Positions 54,684 to 64,000 of a stretch of 64,000 nucleotides of DNA are shown here, piece after piece. Source of the stretch: Bosea sp. Tri-49 (GTDB lineage Bacteria; Pseudomonadota; Alphaproteobacteria; Rhizobiales; Beijerinckiaceae). The position numbers and the translations under genes are program-made. The stretch is from assembly GCF_003952665.1 (NCBI RefSeq), contig NZ_CP017946.1, positions 310,001 to 374,000 on the forward strand. Direction: 5' to 3'. The notes beneath the pieces are model-generated. The model searched no databases. It had not been told where the DNA came from and saw nothing but the letters and a program-made list of their open reading frames with translations. Every line of letters begins with the position of its first letter. The first letter of the stretch is position 1.

Positions 54684-55391
54684 ATGGCGACCATCGGCCT
54701 GATCGGCGGAATGAGCTGGGAATCGACGGCGGTCTATTACCGGCTGCTGAATGAGGGCGTGCGGGCGCGCCAGGGCGGGCTGCACTCGGCTGATGTCCTG
54801 CTGCACTCGGTCGACTTCTCGTCGATCGCCGAGATGCAGGCGAAGGGTGACTGGGATCGTGCCGGGGCGGCGATGGCCGCGAGCGCCCGGCGGCTCGAGC
54901 AGGGCGGGGCGGTCTGCATCGTGCTCGCCACCAACACCATGCACAAGCTCGCCGACCACATCACCCAGGCGACGAACCTGCCTTTCCTGCATCTCGCCGA
55001 CGTCACCGCCAAGGCGATCCGCAAGAGCACGAGCCGTCGGCCGCTGCTGCTGGCGACGCGCTTCACCATGGAGCAGCGCTTCTATCGCGATCGTCTCGGC
55101 GCTTTTGGCGTCGAGGCGCTGGTGCCGGACGAGGCGGAGCGGGCTGATGTCCACCGCATCATTTATGAGGAGCTCTGCCAGGGCCGCGTCGAGGCAGCCT
55201 CCAAGGCGCGCTATCGCGAGATCGTCGCGCGGGCGGCGCGGGAGGAGGGCGCCGACGGCGTCATCCTTGGCTGCACCGAGATCGGCCTCCTGGTCTCGCA
55301 GGCGGATTTCGAATTGCCGGTCTTCGACACCACCGCGCTGCATGTCGAGGCGGCGCTCGATTTCACGCTGGCGATGGAGCAGGCGGCGTGA
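54684..55391 (+). CDS. Aspartate/glutamate racemase family protein (YgeA-like)
   Basis: About 235 residues from ATG 54684 (GGGGG just upstream; an ATG at 54672 is possible). IGLIGGMSWESTAVYYRLLN and a first active-site segment LATNTMHKL with Thr instead of Cys, plus a second GVILGCTEIGLL with Cys, match the YgeA subgroup, which has a Thr/Cys pair. It probably interconverts D- and L-amino acids without PLP. The start of the GST gene overlaps its end by 4 bp. Confidence 0.85.
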   Translation: MATIGLIGGMSWESTAVYYRLLNEGVRARQGGLHSADVLLHSVDFSSIAEMQAKGDWDRAGAAMAASARRLEQGGAVCIVLATNTMHKLADHITQATNLPFLHLADVTAKAIRKSTSRRPLLLATRFTMEQRFYRDRLGAFGVEALVPDEAERADVHRIIYEELCQGRVEAASKARYREIVARAAREEGADGVILGCTEIGLLVSQADFELPVFDTTALHVEAALDFTLAMEQAA

Positions 55392-56101
55392 AGCTGATCA
55401 TCGCCAACAAGACCCATTCCTCCTGGTCGCTGCGGCCGTGGCTGGTGCTGGCTGAGTTCGGCATTCCGTTCGAGGAGGTGCTGGTGCCGTTCGGGCCGAC
55501 CTTCGACGATCCGGAGTGGAAGCGCACCGTTGCCGAGTACACGCCCGCCCGCAAAGTGCCGTCACTGGTCGACGGAGCGATTGCGGTCTGGGATTCGATT
55601 GCCATCATCGAATACCTTGCCGAAACTCATCCGGAACTGCCGATCTGGCCGCGCGACAAGGCGGCGCGTGCGCTGGCGCGTTCGATCTGCGCGGAAATGC
55701 ACTCCAGCTTCGCGGCTTTGCGCAGCGCCTGCCCGATGAACCTCGCCTGGGTGCATCCGGCGCGCGATCGCGGCCCGGCTGTCGCTGCCGATATCGCCCG
55801 CGTCACCGAAATCTGGCGCGATGCGAGGCAGCGGTTTGGTGCGGGCGGCGATTTCCGGTTCGGTGATTTCAGCGCGGCCGACGCGATGTTTGCTCCGGTG
55901 GCGACCCGCTTCACTACCTATTCGATCGCGCTCGATCCTGTCAGCGCCGCCTATGTCGCGGCCGTGCAGGGCACCGCCGGCTTCAAGACCTGGCGCGAGG
56001 CTGCGCTGGCCGAACCCTGGATCGTATCCGAGGACGAGGTCGACGAACCTGTCCTGACCGATTTCCGCCCAAATCTCAGCCGCAGCAAGGCCCAGCGATG
56101 A
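55388..56101 (+). CDS. Glutathione S-transferase family protein
   Basis: 237 residues from a GTG. The N-terminal thioredoxin-like domain (KTHSSWSLRPWLVLAEFGIP, KVPSLVDG, WDSIAIIEYLAE) binds glutathione; a helical C-terminal domain follows. The substrate is unknown. The stop overlaps the ilvN start by 4 bp, so ilvN is translationally coupled to this gene. Confidence 0.85.
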   Translation: MKLIIANKTHSSWSLRPWLVLAEFGIPFEEVLVPFGPTFDDPEWKRTVAEYTPARKVPSLVDGAIAVWDSIAIIEYLAETHPELPIWPRDKAARALARSICAEMHSSFAALRSACPMNLAWVHPARDRGPAVAADIARVTEIWRDARQRFGAGGDFRFGDFSAADAMFAPVATRFTTYSIALDPVSAAYVAAVQGTAGFKTWREAALAEPWIVSEDEVDEPVLTDFRPNLSRSKAQR

Positions 56102-56634
56102 ACACGACGCATTATCCCAGCGCCCCGACCGCGCAGCCGATCGCCCGCCACACCCTGGCGGTGATCGTCGACAACGAGCCCGGCGTTCTCGCGCGCATCG
56201 CCGGCCTGTTCTCCGGCCGCGGCTACAACATTGAGAGCCTCACCGTCTCGGAGACTGAGCACGAGAAGCACCTCTCGCGCATCACCGTCGTCACCTCGGG
56301 TACCGCAAACGTCATCGACCAGATCAAGGCGCATCTCGACCGGCTGGTGCCGGTGCATCGCGTCGTCGATCTCACCCTGCAGGGCGAGGCGATCGAGCGC
56401 GAACTCTGCCTGGTCAAGGTCGTCGGCAAGGGCGACCATCGCGTCGAGGCGATGCGGCTCGCTGCCGCCTTCGGGGCGCGCACGCTCGATGCGACGCTGA
56501 CCTCCTTCGTCTTCGAGCTCACCGGCTCGACCGAGGAGATCGAGCGCTTCATCAAGCTGATGACGGTGGTCGGCCTGACCGAGGTGTCGCGTACCGGCAT
56601 CGCGGCGATGAGCCGCGGCCCGGAGGCGATGTGA
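56098..56634 (+). CDS. ilvN: Acetolactate synthase small subunit
   Basis: 178 residues. The N-terminal ACT domain has HTLAVIVDNEPGVLARIAGL then FSGRGYNIESLTVSETE, where valine binds for feedback inhibition; the C-terminal ALS domain has ELCLVKV and LTEVSRTGIAAM. It is the regulatory partner of IlvB. Confidence 0.95.
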   Translation: MNTTHYPSAPTAQPIARHTLAVIVDNEPGVLARIAGLFSGRGYNIESLTVSETEHEKHLSRITVVTSGTANVIDQIKAHLDRLVPVHRVVDLTLQGEAIERELCLVKVVGKGDHRVEAMRLAAAFGARTLDATLTSFVFELTGSTEEIERFIKLMTVVGLTEVSRTGIAAMSRGPEAM

Positions 56635-56654
56635 GCCGGTAGGCTGGTTGCGGC

Positions 56655-57929
56655 ATGAGTCGCAGCCTATCGATCGCGATCATCGGGTGCGGCACCGCCG
56701 GACTGGCGGCCGCGCTTCTGCTCGAACGGGCGGGCCACAAGGTCACGCTGGTCGAGCGCTTCAGCGAGCCGCAGCCGCTCGGCTCCGGCCTGATCCTGCA
56801 GCCGAGCGGGCTCGCTGTTCTCGCTGAACTCGGCCTCGCCGCGCCATTGATCGCCACCGGCAGCCGGATCGACAGGCTGTTCGGCCTGAACGCCGCGACC
56901 GGCTCGGTGGTGCTCGATGTGCGCTATGCCGCGCTGAAGCGGGAGCGTTTCGGCGTTGGCATCCATCGTGCGGCGTTGTTCGAAGAGCTGTTTACCGCTG
57001 TGCAGCGGCAATCCATCGCGATCGAGACCGGGGTCGAGGTCGGCGACATCGATGCCTCTGCTGGCGGCAAGGTCTCGTTGATCGCCGCGAGCGGTCGCCG
57101 CATCGGCCCCTTCGATCTCGTCGTCGATGCGTCGGGCACGCGCTCGCCGCTGCTCGGCCATGCCGTTCGACCAGTGAGGCAGGTGCCGCTGCGCTATGGT
57201 GCGCTCTGGGCCAATGTCCCGCTTGGCGAGACCGGCTTTGATCGCCACGCGCTCGAACAGCGTTATCGGCGCGCCAGCGTCATGGTCGGGGTGCTGCCGA
57301 TCGGGCGTCATGGCGAGCAGAGCGAGCCGCAAGCGGCGCTGTTCTGGAGTCTGAAGGCGGATGCGCTCGACGGCTGGCGCAGCGCCGGACTTGCAGCGTG
57401 GAAAGCCGAGGTCGAGCGCACCTGGCCGGCGACCGCGCCGCTGCTCGCCCATATCGCCGATCCGGAGCAACTTACCTTCGCGAGCTATCGCCACCAGACG
57501 CTGCCGCGACCTTACGGCCAGCGGATCGCCTTCATCGGCGACGCCGCGCATTCGACCAGTCCTCAGCTCGGGCAAGGGGCGAACATGGCCCTGCTCGATG
57601 CCTATGCGCTGGCGGTGGCGCTCAATCAGGCCGCCGATCTCGATGGCGCGCTGCGCCGCTATGCGCAGCTGCGCCGCTGGCATGTCCGGCTCTACCAGGC
57701 GGCGAGCCGGATGTTCACGCCGTTCTACCAGTCGGACAGTGCCGTGCTGCCGGTGATCCGCGATCGCGTGGTGCCGCCATTGGCGCGGTTGCCTGGCATC
57801 GACCGGATGCTGGCGCTCCTGGTCTCGGGACTGATCGGCGATCCCTTGCGAAGGCTGGGGTTGAAGGAACCTGCGATTGCTGGTGAAAGCGATCGTCCGG
57901 CGCTGGCCGGGAAGGGGGCAGAGCCGTGA
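56655..57929 (+). CDS. FAD-dependent monooxygenase family protein
   Basis: 424 residues. The dinucleotide-binding motif IIGCGTAGLAAALLLERAG is at 8-26, and the FAD ribityl motif IAFIGDAAHSTSPQLGQGAN near 294-313, typical of class A flavoprotein hydroxylases. The C-terminal part is helical. The substrate is not known. The stop overlaps the next small gene. Confidence 0.87.
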   Translation: MSRSLSIAIIGCGTAGLAAALLLERAGHKVTLVERFSEPQPLGSGLILQPSGLAVLAELGLAAPLIATGSRIDRLFGLNAATGSVVLDVRYAALKRERFGVGIHRAALFEELFTAVQRQSIAIETGVEVGDIDASAGGKVSLIAASGRRIGPFDLVVDASGTRSPLLGHAVRPVRQVPLRYGALWANVPLGETGFDRHALEQRYRRASVMVGVLPIGRHGEQSEPQAALFWSLKADALDGWRSAGLAAWKAEVERTWPATAPLLAHIADPEQLTFASYRHQTLPRPYGQRIAFIGDAAHSTSPQLGQGANMALLDAYALAVALNQAADLDGALRRYAQLRRWHVRLYQAASRMFTPFYQSDSAVLPVIRDRVVPPLARLPGIDRMLALLVSGLIGDPLRRLGLKEPAIAGESDRPALAGKGAEP

Positions 57930-58144
57930 CGATCGGACTGAATGAAATCTCGCTCGGCCTCGGCGCCCTCGGTTTCGCCTGTTTCGTCTGGCCGATTTAT
58001 CAGCGCCTGTCCGGCAAGGCCGCGGCCGAGCCGCTCGGCTCGGGCAAGAGCCTGCGCTCGCCGCTGTGGTGGGCCGGCTTCGTGCTCACGGTCGCGGCGA
58101 TCTTCCTGCAGCGGATCGCGGCGCAGCAGGCGGCGGGCGGCTGA
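57926..58144 (+). CDS. Small two-helix membrane protein
   Basis: 72 residues with two hydrophobic helices (ISLGLGALGFACFVWPIYQR; WWAGFVLTVAAIFLQRIA). It overlaps the monooxygenase gene by 4 bp (GTGA), which supports translation. I do not recognise the family. Confidence 0.65.
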   Translation: MTIGLNEISLGLGALGFACFVWPIYQRLSGKAAAEPLGSGKSLRSPLWWAGFVLTVAAIFLQRIAAQQAAGG

Positions 58145-58213
58145 GGCTCTTGATCGCCTGCGCCGATCGGCGGCAAATGGGCTGCATGATGATCTCTTGC
58201 GCGTGAGCAGGTG

Positions 58214-58960
58214 ATGTCGATCCAACTCGAACTCCGCAGCTATCGCGGCGGCGACCGCCACCGCCACGACTACAGCCAGATCCTGCTGCCGATGCAGGGC
58301 GCGATGCGGCTCGATGTCGAGGGGCATCGCAGTGTCGTGTCGAGCCAATGCGTCGCGATCATCCCGCGCGACCACGAGCATGATTTCGAGCCGACGGCCG
58401 ATTGCAGCATGCTCATCCTCGATGTCGAGGCGGGAGCCTTCGCGGGCGAGGCCGAACCGGCGCTGCTGCGCAATCTCGTTCCGTCGCTGACACGGATCGA
58501 GCCCTGGCTCTGGCGGATGTTCCGGCAGCTGGGCGCCGAGGTCGAAGCCGGTACCTGCCGCCCGAGCGATGCGGCCCATATGGCAATGGCTGGGCTGCAA
58601 CTGGTTGCGCCGAGTGCCATGCCTCGGCCGTTGTCGCGTGCGGAAGGCCGTGTCGCGGATATCGCCCGTGACGGCAGAGCCGGCAGCGTGGTCGAGATGG
58701 CGAGGATTGCCGGCCTCGGCCAAAGCCGGTTCCACGCGCTGTTCCGGGCGACCACGGGGCAGTCGCCGAAGCAAGCGCAATTGACCCGGCTGTTTGACGA
58801 GGCCGCCGGGCAGCTGGTCGCGACGGCGCTGCCGATCTCGGAGATCGCCTACCGCCTCGGCTACCAGAACGCCTCGTCCTTCAACCGGCAGTTCAAGCGG
58901 CGCTTCGGCCTGACGCCGTCCGAGTTCCGCGCAGCGAGCCAGAGCGGCTTGAGCCGTTAA
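58214..58960 (+). CDS. AraC family regulator with N-terminal cupin
   Basis: 248 residues from ATG 58214 (a GTG at 58211 is also possible). The N-terminal cupin (HRHDYSQILLPMQGAMRLDV) senses a ligand. Two C-terminal helix-turn-helix motifs (SVVEMARIAGLGQSRFHALF; ISEIAYRLGYQNASSFNRQF) bind DNA. The target may be the upstream FAD monooxygenase or another gene; nothing in the sequence decides. Confidence 0.88.
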   Translation: MSIQLELRSYRGGDRHRHDYSQILLPMQGAMRLDVEGHRSVVSSQCVAIIPRDHEHDFEPTADCSMLILDVEAGAFAGEAEPALLRNLVPSLTRIEPWLWRMFRQLGAEVEAGTCRPSDAAHMAMAGLQLVAPSAMPRPLSRAEGRVADIARDGRAGSVVEMARIAGLGQSRFHALFRATTGQSPKQAQLTRLFDEAAGQLVATALPISEIAYRLGYQNASSFNRQFKRRFGLTPSEFRAASQSGLSR

Positions 58961-59059
58961 GCGCAGTTTCGGTCAAGTCGTTCGGAGTTTCGCCTCATCA
59001 CGGCGGTGCGGGTGGTCGTTATGGTCCATACGACTGCGCACCCATGAGGACCGCTCGCG

Positions 59060-59785
59060 ATGAAACTCACCGATTTCAAAGTTCTGACCTTCGACTGCTA
59101 CGGCACGCTGATCGACTGGGAGACCGGGATCTGGAACGCGCTGCAGCCGCTGATCAGCGCCGGCCAGCTCAAACTCGACCGCGAGGAGGCGCTGGCGCGC
59201 TTTGGCCGGATCGAGAGCGAGCTGGAGGAGGCGGGACCGTCGCTGCGCTATTCGACGCTGCTCGCCGCCGTCCATGCCCGCCTCGCCAAGGATTTGGGCG
59301 TCAACATCCACGCCGATCTGAACGAGCGCTTCGGCGGCTCGGTGCCGGACTGGCCGGCCTTTCCAGACTCAGCCGAGGCGCTCGCCTATCTCAAGCGGTA
59401 CTACAGGCTGGTGATCCTCTCCAATGTCGATCGGACGAGCTTCGCCGCCAGCAACCGCAAGCTCGGCGTCACCTTCGACGCGATCTACACCGCCGAGGAT
59501 GTCGGCTCCTACAAGCCCAACCCGCGCAACTTCGACTATCTGCTGGCGCATCTTGAGACCGATCTCGGCCTCAAGGCCGGCGATGTCCTGCATACCGCGC
59601 AGAGCCTGTTCCACGATCATGTCCCGGCGGAGCGGGCCGGGCTGGCGCGGGCCTGGATCGACCGGCGCTTCGGCATGGCAGGCGGTGGTGCGACGCAGAT
59701 CCCCGCGAACCAGCCGAAGGTCGACTTCCACTTCAAGAGCATGGCCGAACTGGCCGAGGCTCATCGGAACGCGGTCGGCAGCTGA
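59060..59785 (+). CDS. HAD hydrolase, haloacid dehalogenase type II-like
   Basis: 241 residues. HAD motif I TFDCYGTLIDW, motif II VILSNVDR, motif III SYKPNPRNFDYL. FDxYGT and the all-helical cap after motif I are typical of the type II (2-haloacid dehalogenase) subgroup, but phosphatases share this build. Cytoplasmic. Confidence 0.82.
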   Translation: MKLTDFKVLTFDCYGTLIDWETGIWNALQPLISAGQLKLDREEALARFGRIESELEEAGPSLRYSTLLAAVHARLAKDLGVNIHADLNERFGGSVPDWPAFPDSAEALAYLKRYYRLVILSNVDRTSFAASNRKLGVTFDAIYTAEDVGSYKPNPRNFDYLLAHLETDLGLKAGDVLHTAQSLFHDHVPAERAGLARAWIDRRFGMAGGGATQIPANQPKVDFHFKSMAELAEAHRNAVGS

Positions 59786-60340
59786 TCAGCCGCTGAAGCC
59801 GCCATCATCGAGAAAACGCTGCTCCTCGGCCGAGCTTTCGCGGCCGAGGACGGCGTTGCGGTGCGGGAAGCGGCCGAAATCGCGGACGATGTCGCGGTGG
59901 ATGACGGCGTACTTGACCGAGTCGTCATCGCCCGAGGCCTCGCTCAGGGCGACGCAGCGCTCCTGGTCGGCGAGGTCCTCGGAGTGCATGAACGGCATGT
60001 AGAGGAAACGGCGTTCCGGATTATCGAAGGCCTCGTCGAAGCCGCGCGCGACCGCACGGCCGGCGACTTCGCGCGCCAGCCCATCGGCCGCGAAGGCGTG
60101 GGCCGAGCCGCGATGCAGGTTGCGCGGGAACTGGTCGAGCAGGATCAGCAGCGCATAGACGCCCTCCGGCGTCTCTTCCCAATTGGAGAGTTCGCCGCGT
60201 GCGGCTGCGTCGACCAGCGGCCGGAATCGCTGGGCGATCTCGGCGTCGAAGGCATCGTCCTTGGCGAACCATTTGTCCGGGCCGGCCTCGCGCCAGAAGG
60301 CGAGGACTTCGGCGGCCGCAGGCGGGGTAGGCTGTGTCAT
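59786..60340 (-). CDS. DUF924 family protein
   Basis: 184 residues from ATG 60340 (CGGAG upstream). VLAFWREAGPDKWFAKDDAF and LLILLDQFPRNLHRGSAHAF are the DUF924 hallmarks: an all-helical protein. No function is established to my knowledge. Convergent with the HAD gene, with abutting stop codons. Confidence 0.88.
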   Translation of the reverse strand: MTQPTPPAAAEVLAFWREAGPDKWFAKDDAFDAEIAQRFRPLVDAAARGELSNWEETPEGVYALLILLDQFPRNLHRGSAHAFAADGLAREVAGRAVARGFDEAFDNPERRFLYMPFMHSEDLADQERCVALSEASGDDDSVKYAVIHRDIVRDFGRFPHRNAVLGRESSAEEQRFLDDGGFSG

Positions 60341-60487
60341 AACTCGCTCCGGATCAGGCATTCTCTCGGGGGAAGATATAGGTGCCCTGATGGCGTGCGG
60401 GCGATGAATTTTCTCCCGCGGGCCCTTGCGCCCCGGCAAGCCGTGCGGTAGATGCCAGAACCGTAACGTACGGTACTCTCCGGATCG

Positions 60488-62192
<1,705 letters not shown>

Positions 62193-62273
62193 GGCCGGCG
62201 CCAGACTTCGCACGCGGATTCAGATCCCTGCGAAGCTGACTCCGGAAACGCTTGCAACTGTTTGACAATCAAG

Positions 62274-62303
62274 GAAACGGGCGCCCGGCAGGGCGCCCGT
62301 TTC
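62274..62303 (+). terminator. Hairpin terminator after ilvC
   Basis: A perfect 13-bp stem GAAACGGGCGCCC/GGGCGCCCGTTTC with a 4-nt loop, 81 bp after the ilvC stop. The T run after the stem is short (TTTCG), so efficiency is uncertain. Confidence 0.75.
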
Positions 62304-62381
62304 GCGTTGAGGGGGCGAGCTTGGGGAACCGCGCCCCGCGGCGGGCGTTGATGCTCCAGTCGATATCTGCAGGAGCGTGCG

Positions 62382-62567
62382 ATGACCCGCGAAGACGAAC
62401 TGAGACATAGGGCGATCGAACGGCTGCATCAGCGCCACGCTCGTCACGGGCTCGCCGATGTGGCCAAGCCTGTGTCATGGGGCGACCAGCTCCCCGTCCT
62501 GCTGCTGGGCGGTTTTCTCGCGGTGACGCTGCTGGCGAATGTGCTGATGCGCGCCGTCGGCGGCTGA
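62382..62567 (+). CDS. Small membrane protein of unknown function
   Basis: 61 residues: a charged N-terminal helix (EDELRHRAIERLHQRHARHG) and one membrane helix (LPVLLLGGFLAVTLLANVLM). Family not recognised. Confidence 0.5.
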   Translation: MTREDELRHRAIERLHQRHARHGLADVAKPVSWGDQLPVLLLGGFLAVTLLANVLMRAVGG

Positions 62568-62594
62568 CACGGCTCAAACGAGCAGGAGGCGACG

Positions 62595-62816
62595 ATGCAC
62601 GACGACGTGAAAGAGCGTGAGGCGCGTATTCCTGAGAACGGTGGCCAGCCGATCCCGCCAATGCGAGCGGATGTCCATTCCGATAGCGATCCCGCAGTGG
62701 AGACCCCGGTTGAGGCCAGGCAAGGCTTCTTGGACCGGCCTGTGCTGGTCGTTCTGGTGGCTGGGCTTGCCCTCGCGATCGTCGGTTGGGGCGTCGCTGG
62801 AATGTTGGCCTATTGA
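62595..62816 (+). CDS. Small membrane protein of unknown function
   Basis: 73 residues. A polar N-terminal half is followed by one C-terminal membrane helix (VLVVLVAGLALAIVGWGVAG). AGGAGG lies near the start (62583), which supports translation. Family not recognised. Confidence 0.5.
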   Translation: MHDDVKEREARIPENGGQPIPPMRADVHSDSDPAVETPVEARQGFLDRPVLVVLVAGLALAIVGWGVAGMLAY

Positions 62817-62889
62817 GCCCATCGCGGCCCGGCCACGACGGCAGAATTCAACGACGAAGCTGACCGAAGCTGAACAGATGGAGGCGATG

Positions 62890-63003
62890 ATGACACCGAT
62901 CCGATCGATGCATGCGTCCCAAGGTTTTCAGTTCAAGATCGCGCATCTGGCGCTGGGCGCCTCGTTCGCCCTGCTGACAATGGTCGTCCTCGGCCTGCTG
63001 TAG
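62890..63003 (+). CDS. Very small membrane protein (candidate)
   Basis: A 37-codon frame beginning MTPIRSMHASQGFQFKIAH and ending in one hydrophobic helix with a TAG stop; GGAG lies 6 nt before the ATG. ATGs at 62878 and 62887 are alternatives. It is the third short single-helix frame in a row here. Real translation is uncertain. Confidence 0.35.
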   Translation: MTPIRSMHASQGFQFKIAHLALGASFALLTMVVLGLL

Positions 63004-63040
63004 TTCTTCGCGGCGTCAACCGGCGCAGCGAAAGGCAGGC

Positions 63041-63868
63041 ATGTCGCAGTTCTCGGTAAGCAAGCTGCTCGACAGCGAGATCGTGCTGGTGCGCGATGTC
63101 GTTTGCTCCGGCGAGTGCCGGCATCGTAGCCGCGAGGAATGCGCTCACGCGACCCATCTCGTCTTCCCGTATCGCGGCGTCTTCGTGCGCCATGTCGGGC
63201 GCGAGGATGTGGTCGCGGAGAGCAACCAGGTCCTGTTCTTCAATCCGCATGAGTGCTACCAGGTCAGCCACCCGGTTGCGGGCGGCGATGCTTGCCTCGA
63301 CCTGCGCTTTGGCGAGGACGCTCTCCACGAGCTTGTGCAGGCCGAGCTGCTGCGGGAGGGCACGACCTCTTTCCTGACGCAGCACCGTCGAATCGATCCG
63401 CGCGCGCAGGTGCTCGTCGCCCTGCTGCGGCATAGCCTGCAGCGCGGCGTCGCCGAGCCGCTCGAAGCGGAGACGCTGGCGCTGACGCTGGTACGGCGGG
63501 CGCTCGGCGAACGGACCTCGCATGCGGCGGGCGCGACATCTGGCCGGCGCAAGTTGGTCGACCGGGCGAAGCTGGTGATGGCCTCCGATCTCGCCAGGCG
63601 CTGGACGTTGGCCGCGATCGCGCGCGAGGTCGGGGTCTCGCCGGTCTACCTCACCCAGGTCTTCGCCCAGGTCGAGGCCGTGCCGCTCTATCGCTATCAA
63701 TTGCGCCTGCGGCTGGCGCGGGCGCTCGACCTCCTCGGCGATTACGACGACCTGACCCAGCTCGGACTCGAACTCGGTTTCTCCAGTCACAGTCATTTCA
63801 GCGCCGCCTTCCGGCAGGCCTATGGCCGCACGCCGGCTGAGTTTCAGCGCTCGCTCAATCTCCGCTGA
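63041..63868 (+). CDS. AraC family regulator
   Basis: 275 residues. The N-terminal cupin-type sensing part includes FVRHVGREDVVAESNQVLFF and NPHECYQVSHP. Two helix-turn-helix motifs lie in the last 90 residues (WTLAAIAREVGVSPVYLTQV; LTQLGLELGFSSHSHFSAAF). Directly behind it lie two repeated dyads, the likely operator for the next gene. Confidence 0.88.
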   Translation: MSQFSVSKLLDSEIVLVRDVVCSGECRHRSREECAHATHLVFPYRGVFVRHVGREDVVAESNQVLFFNPHECYQVSHPVAGGDACLDLRFGEDALHELVQAELLREGTTSFLTQHRRIDPRAQVLVALLRHSLQRGVAEPLEAETLALTLVRRALGERTSHAAGATSGRRKLVDRAKLVMASDLARRWTLAAIAREVGVSPVYLTQVFAQVEAVPLYRYQLRLRLARALDLLGDYDDLTQLGLELGFSSHSHFSAAFRQAYGRTPAEFQRSLNLR

Positions 63869-63913
63869 CAGAAGCTGTCACTGATCGCGAAAGATTCTGA
63901 CAGCAGCTGTCAG
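63865..63913 (+). promoter_or_regulatory. Pair of repeated dyads (candidate AraC-type operator)
   Basis: CTGACAGAAGCTGTCA (63865-63880) and CTGACAGCAGCTGTCAG (63897-63913), each an inverted repeat and together a direct repeat with 32 bp from start to start, about three helical turns. The second ends 44 bp before the ATG of the next gene. Confidence 0.6.
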
Positions 63914-63957
63914 CCCGAAGGCGTTCTCTGTCGTCATCACAACGACGGAGACAGGTC

Positions 63958-64000
63958 ATGATCAGCTTCATCATCGGATCGGCCAAGCCCGTGCTCGCAA
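63958..64000 (+). CDS. Start of an unidentified gene, cut by window edge
   Basis: An ATG at 63958 follows ACGGAGACAGG and opens a frame MISFIIGSAKPVLA that leaves the window. Too short to identify; placed behind the dyad pair. Confidence 0.5.
   Translation, partial: MISFIIGSAKPVLA

Overview
The window reads as chromosomal DNA of a high-GC alphaproteobacterium of the order Hyphomicrobiales, probably Bosea or a close relative (an inference from gene content and protein style, not from a database search). Supporting signs are a circularly permuted two-piece tmRNA gene, an alphaproteobacterial-type SspB adaptor, a DUF4169/ribbon-helix-helix pair beside fumC, a cyoABCD-SURF1 cluster and hflK-hflC-DUF2065-degP. 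Almost every base is coding; many long open frames antisense to real genes are high-GC shadows and are left out.

Layout. 1-12.3 kb: ordinary chromosome (thioesterase end, FAD-linked dehydrogenase, a very long AsmA-like protein, divergent lysE/argP, fumC, sspB, ssrA, PepSY protein, thyA). 12.3-38.5 kb: a block of about 26 kb flanked by two diverged, partly broken copies of the same thyA/MFS-transporter junction. 38.5-50 kb: MFS transporter, cyo quinol oxidase, SURF1, folA, hflKC, degP. 50-62 kb: serB/miaA and the branched-chain amino acid genes ilvB (with a complete attenuator), ilvN and ilvC, with assorted enzymes and regulators between them. 62-64 kb: three tiny membrane-protein frames, an AraC regulator and the first codons of a further gene behind two repeated dyads.

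The 26-kb block is the part most worth attention. One apparent operon of 14 genes (29.9 down to 14.3 kb, minus strand) runs formylglycine-generating enzyme, arylsulfatase, HdeA-like protein, MFS/spermidine-synthase fusion, two DUF1254 proteins, secreted HAD phosphatase, MoxR ATPase, DUF58, DUF4381, two BatA/BatB-like von Willebrand proteins, a TPR protein and BatD. Beside it are a second unit (DUF3302, HlyD-type protein, a 746-residue secreted Gly-rich protein), a SphA-like outer-membrane protein, a NarL-type response regulator and a membrane histidine kinase. Copies of a dyad-like sequence (approx. TATCAGGG-N4-CCCTGATA, core GGGTTTTCCCT) lie upstream of nearly every transcription unit in the block, always in the same orientation as the downstream gene. 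I infer a self-contained, co-regulated cell-envelope/periplasmic system, imported with its own functional thyA, whose function is not known to me. Some decay is visible: an apparent frameshift in DUF58, a von Willebrand protein without a MIDAS Asp, and a broken outer-membrane protein gene fused to a thyA remnant at the right edge.
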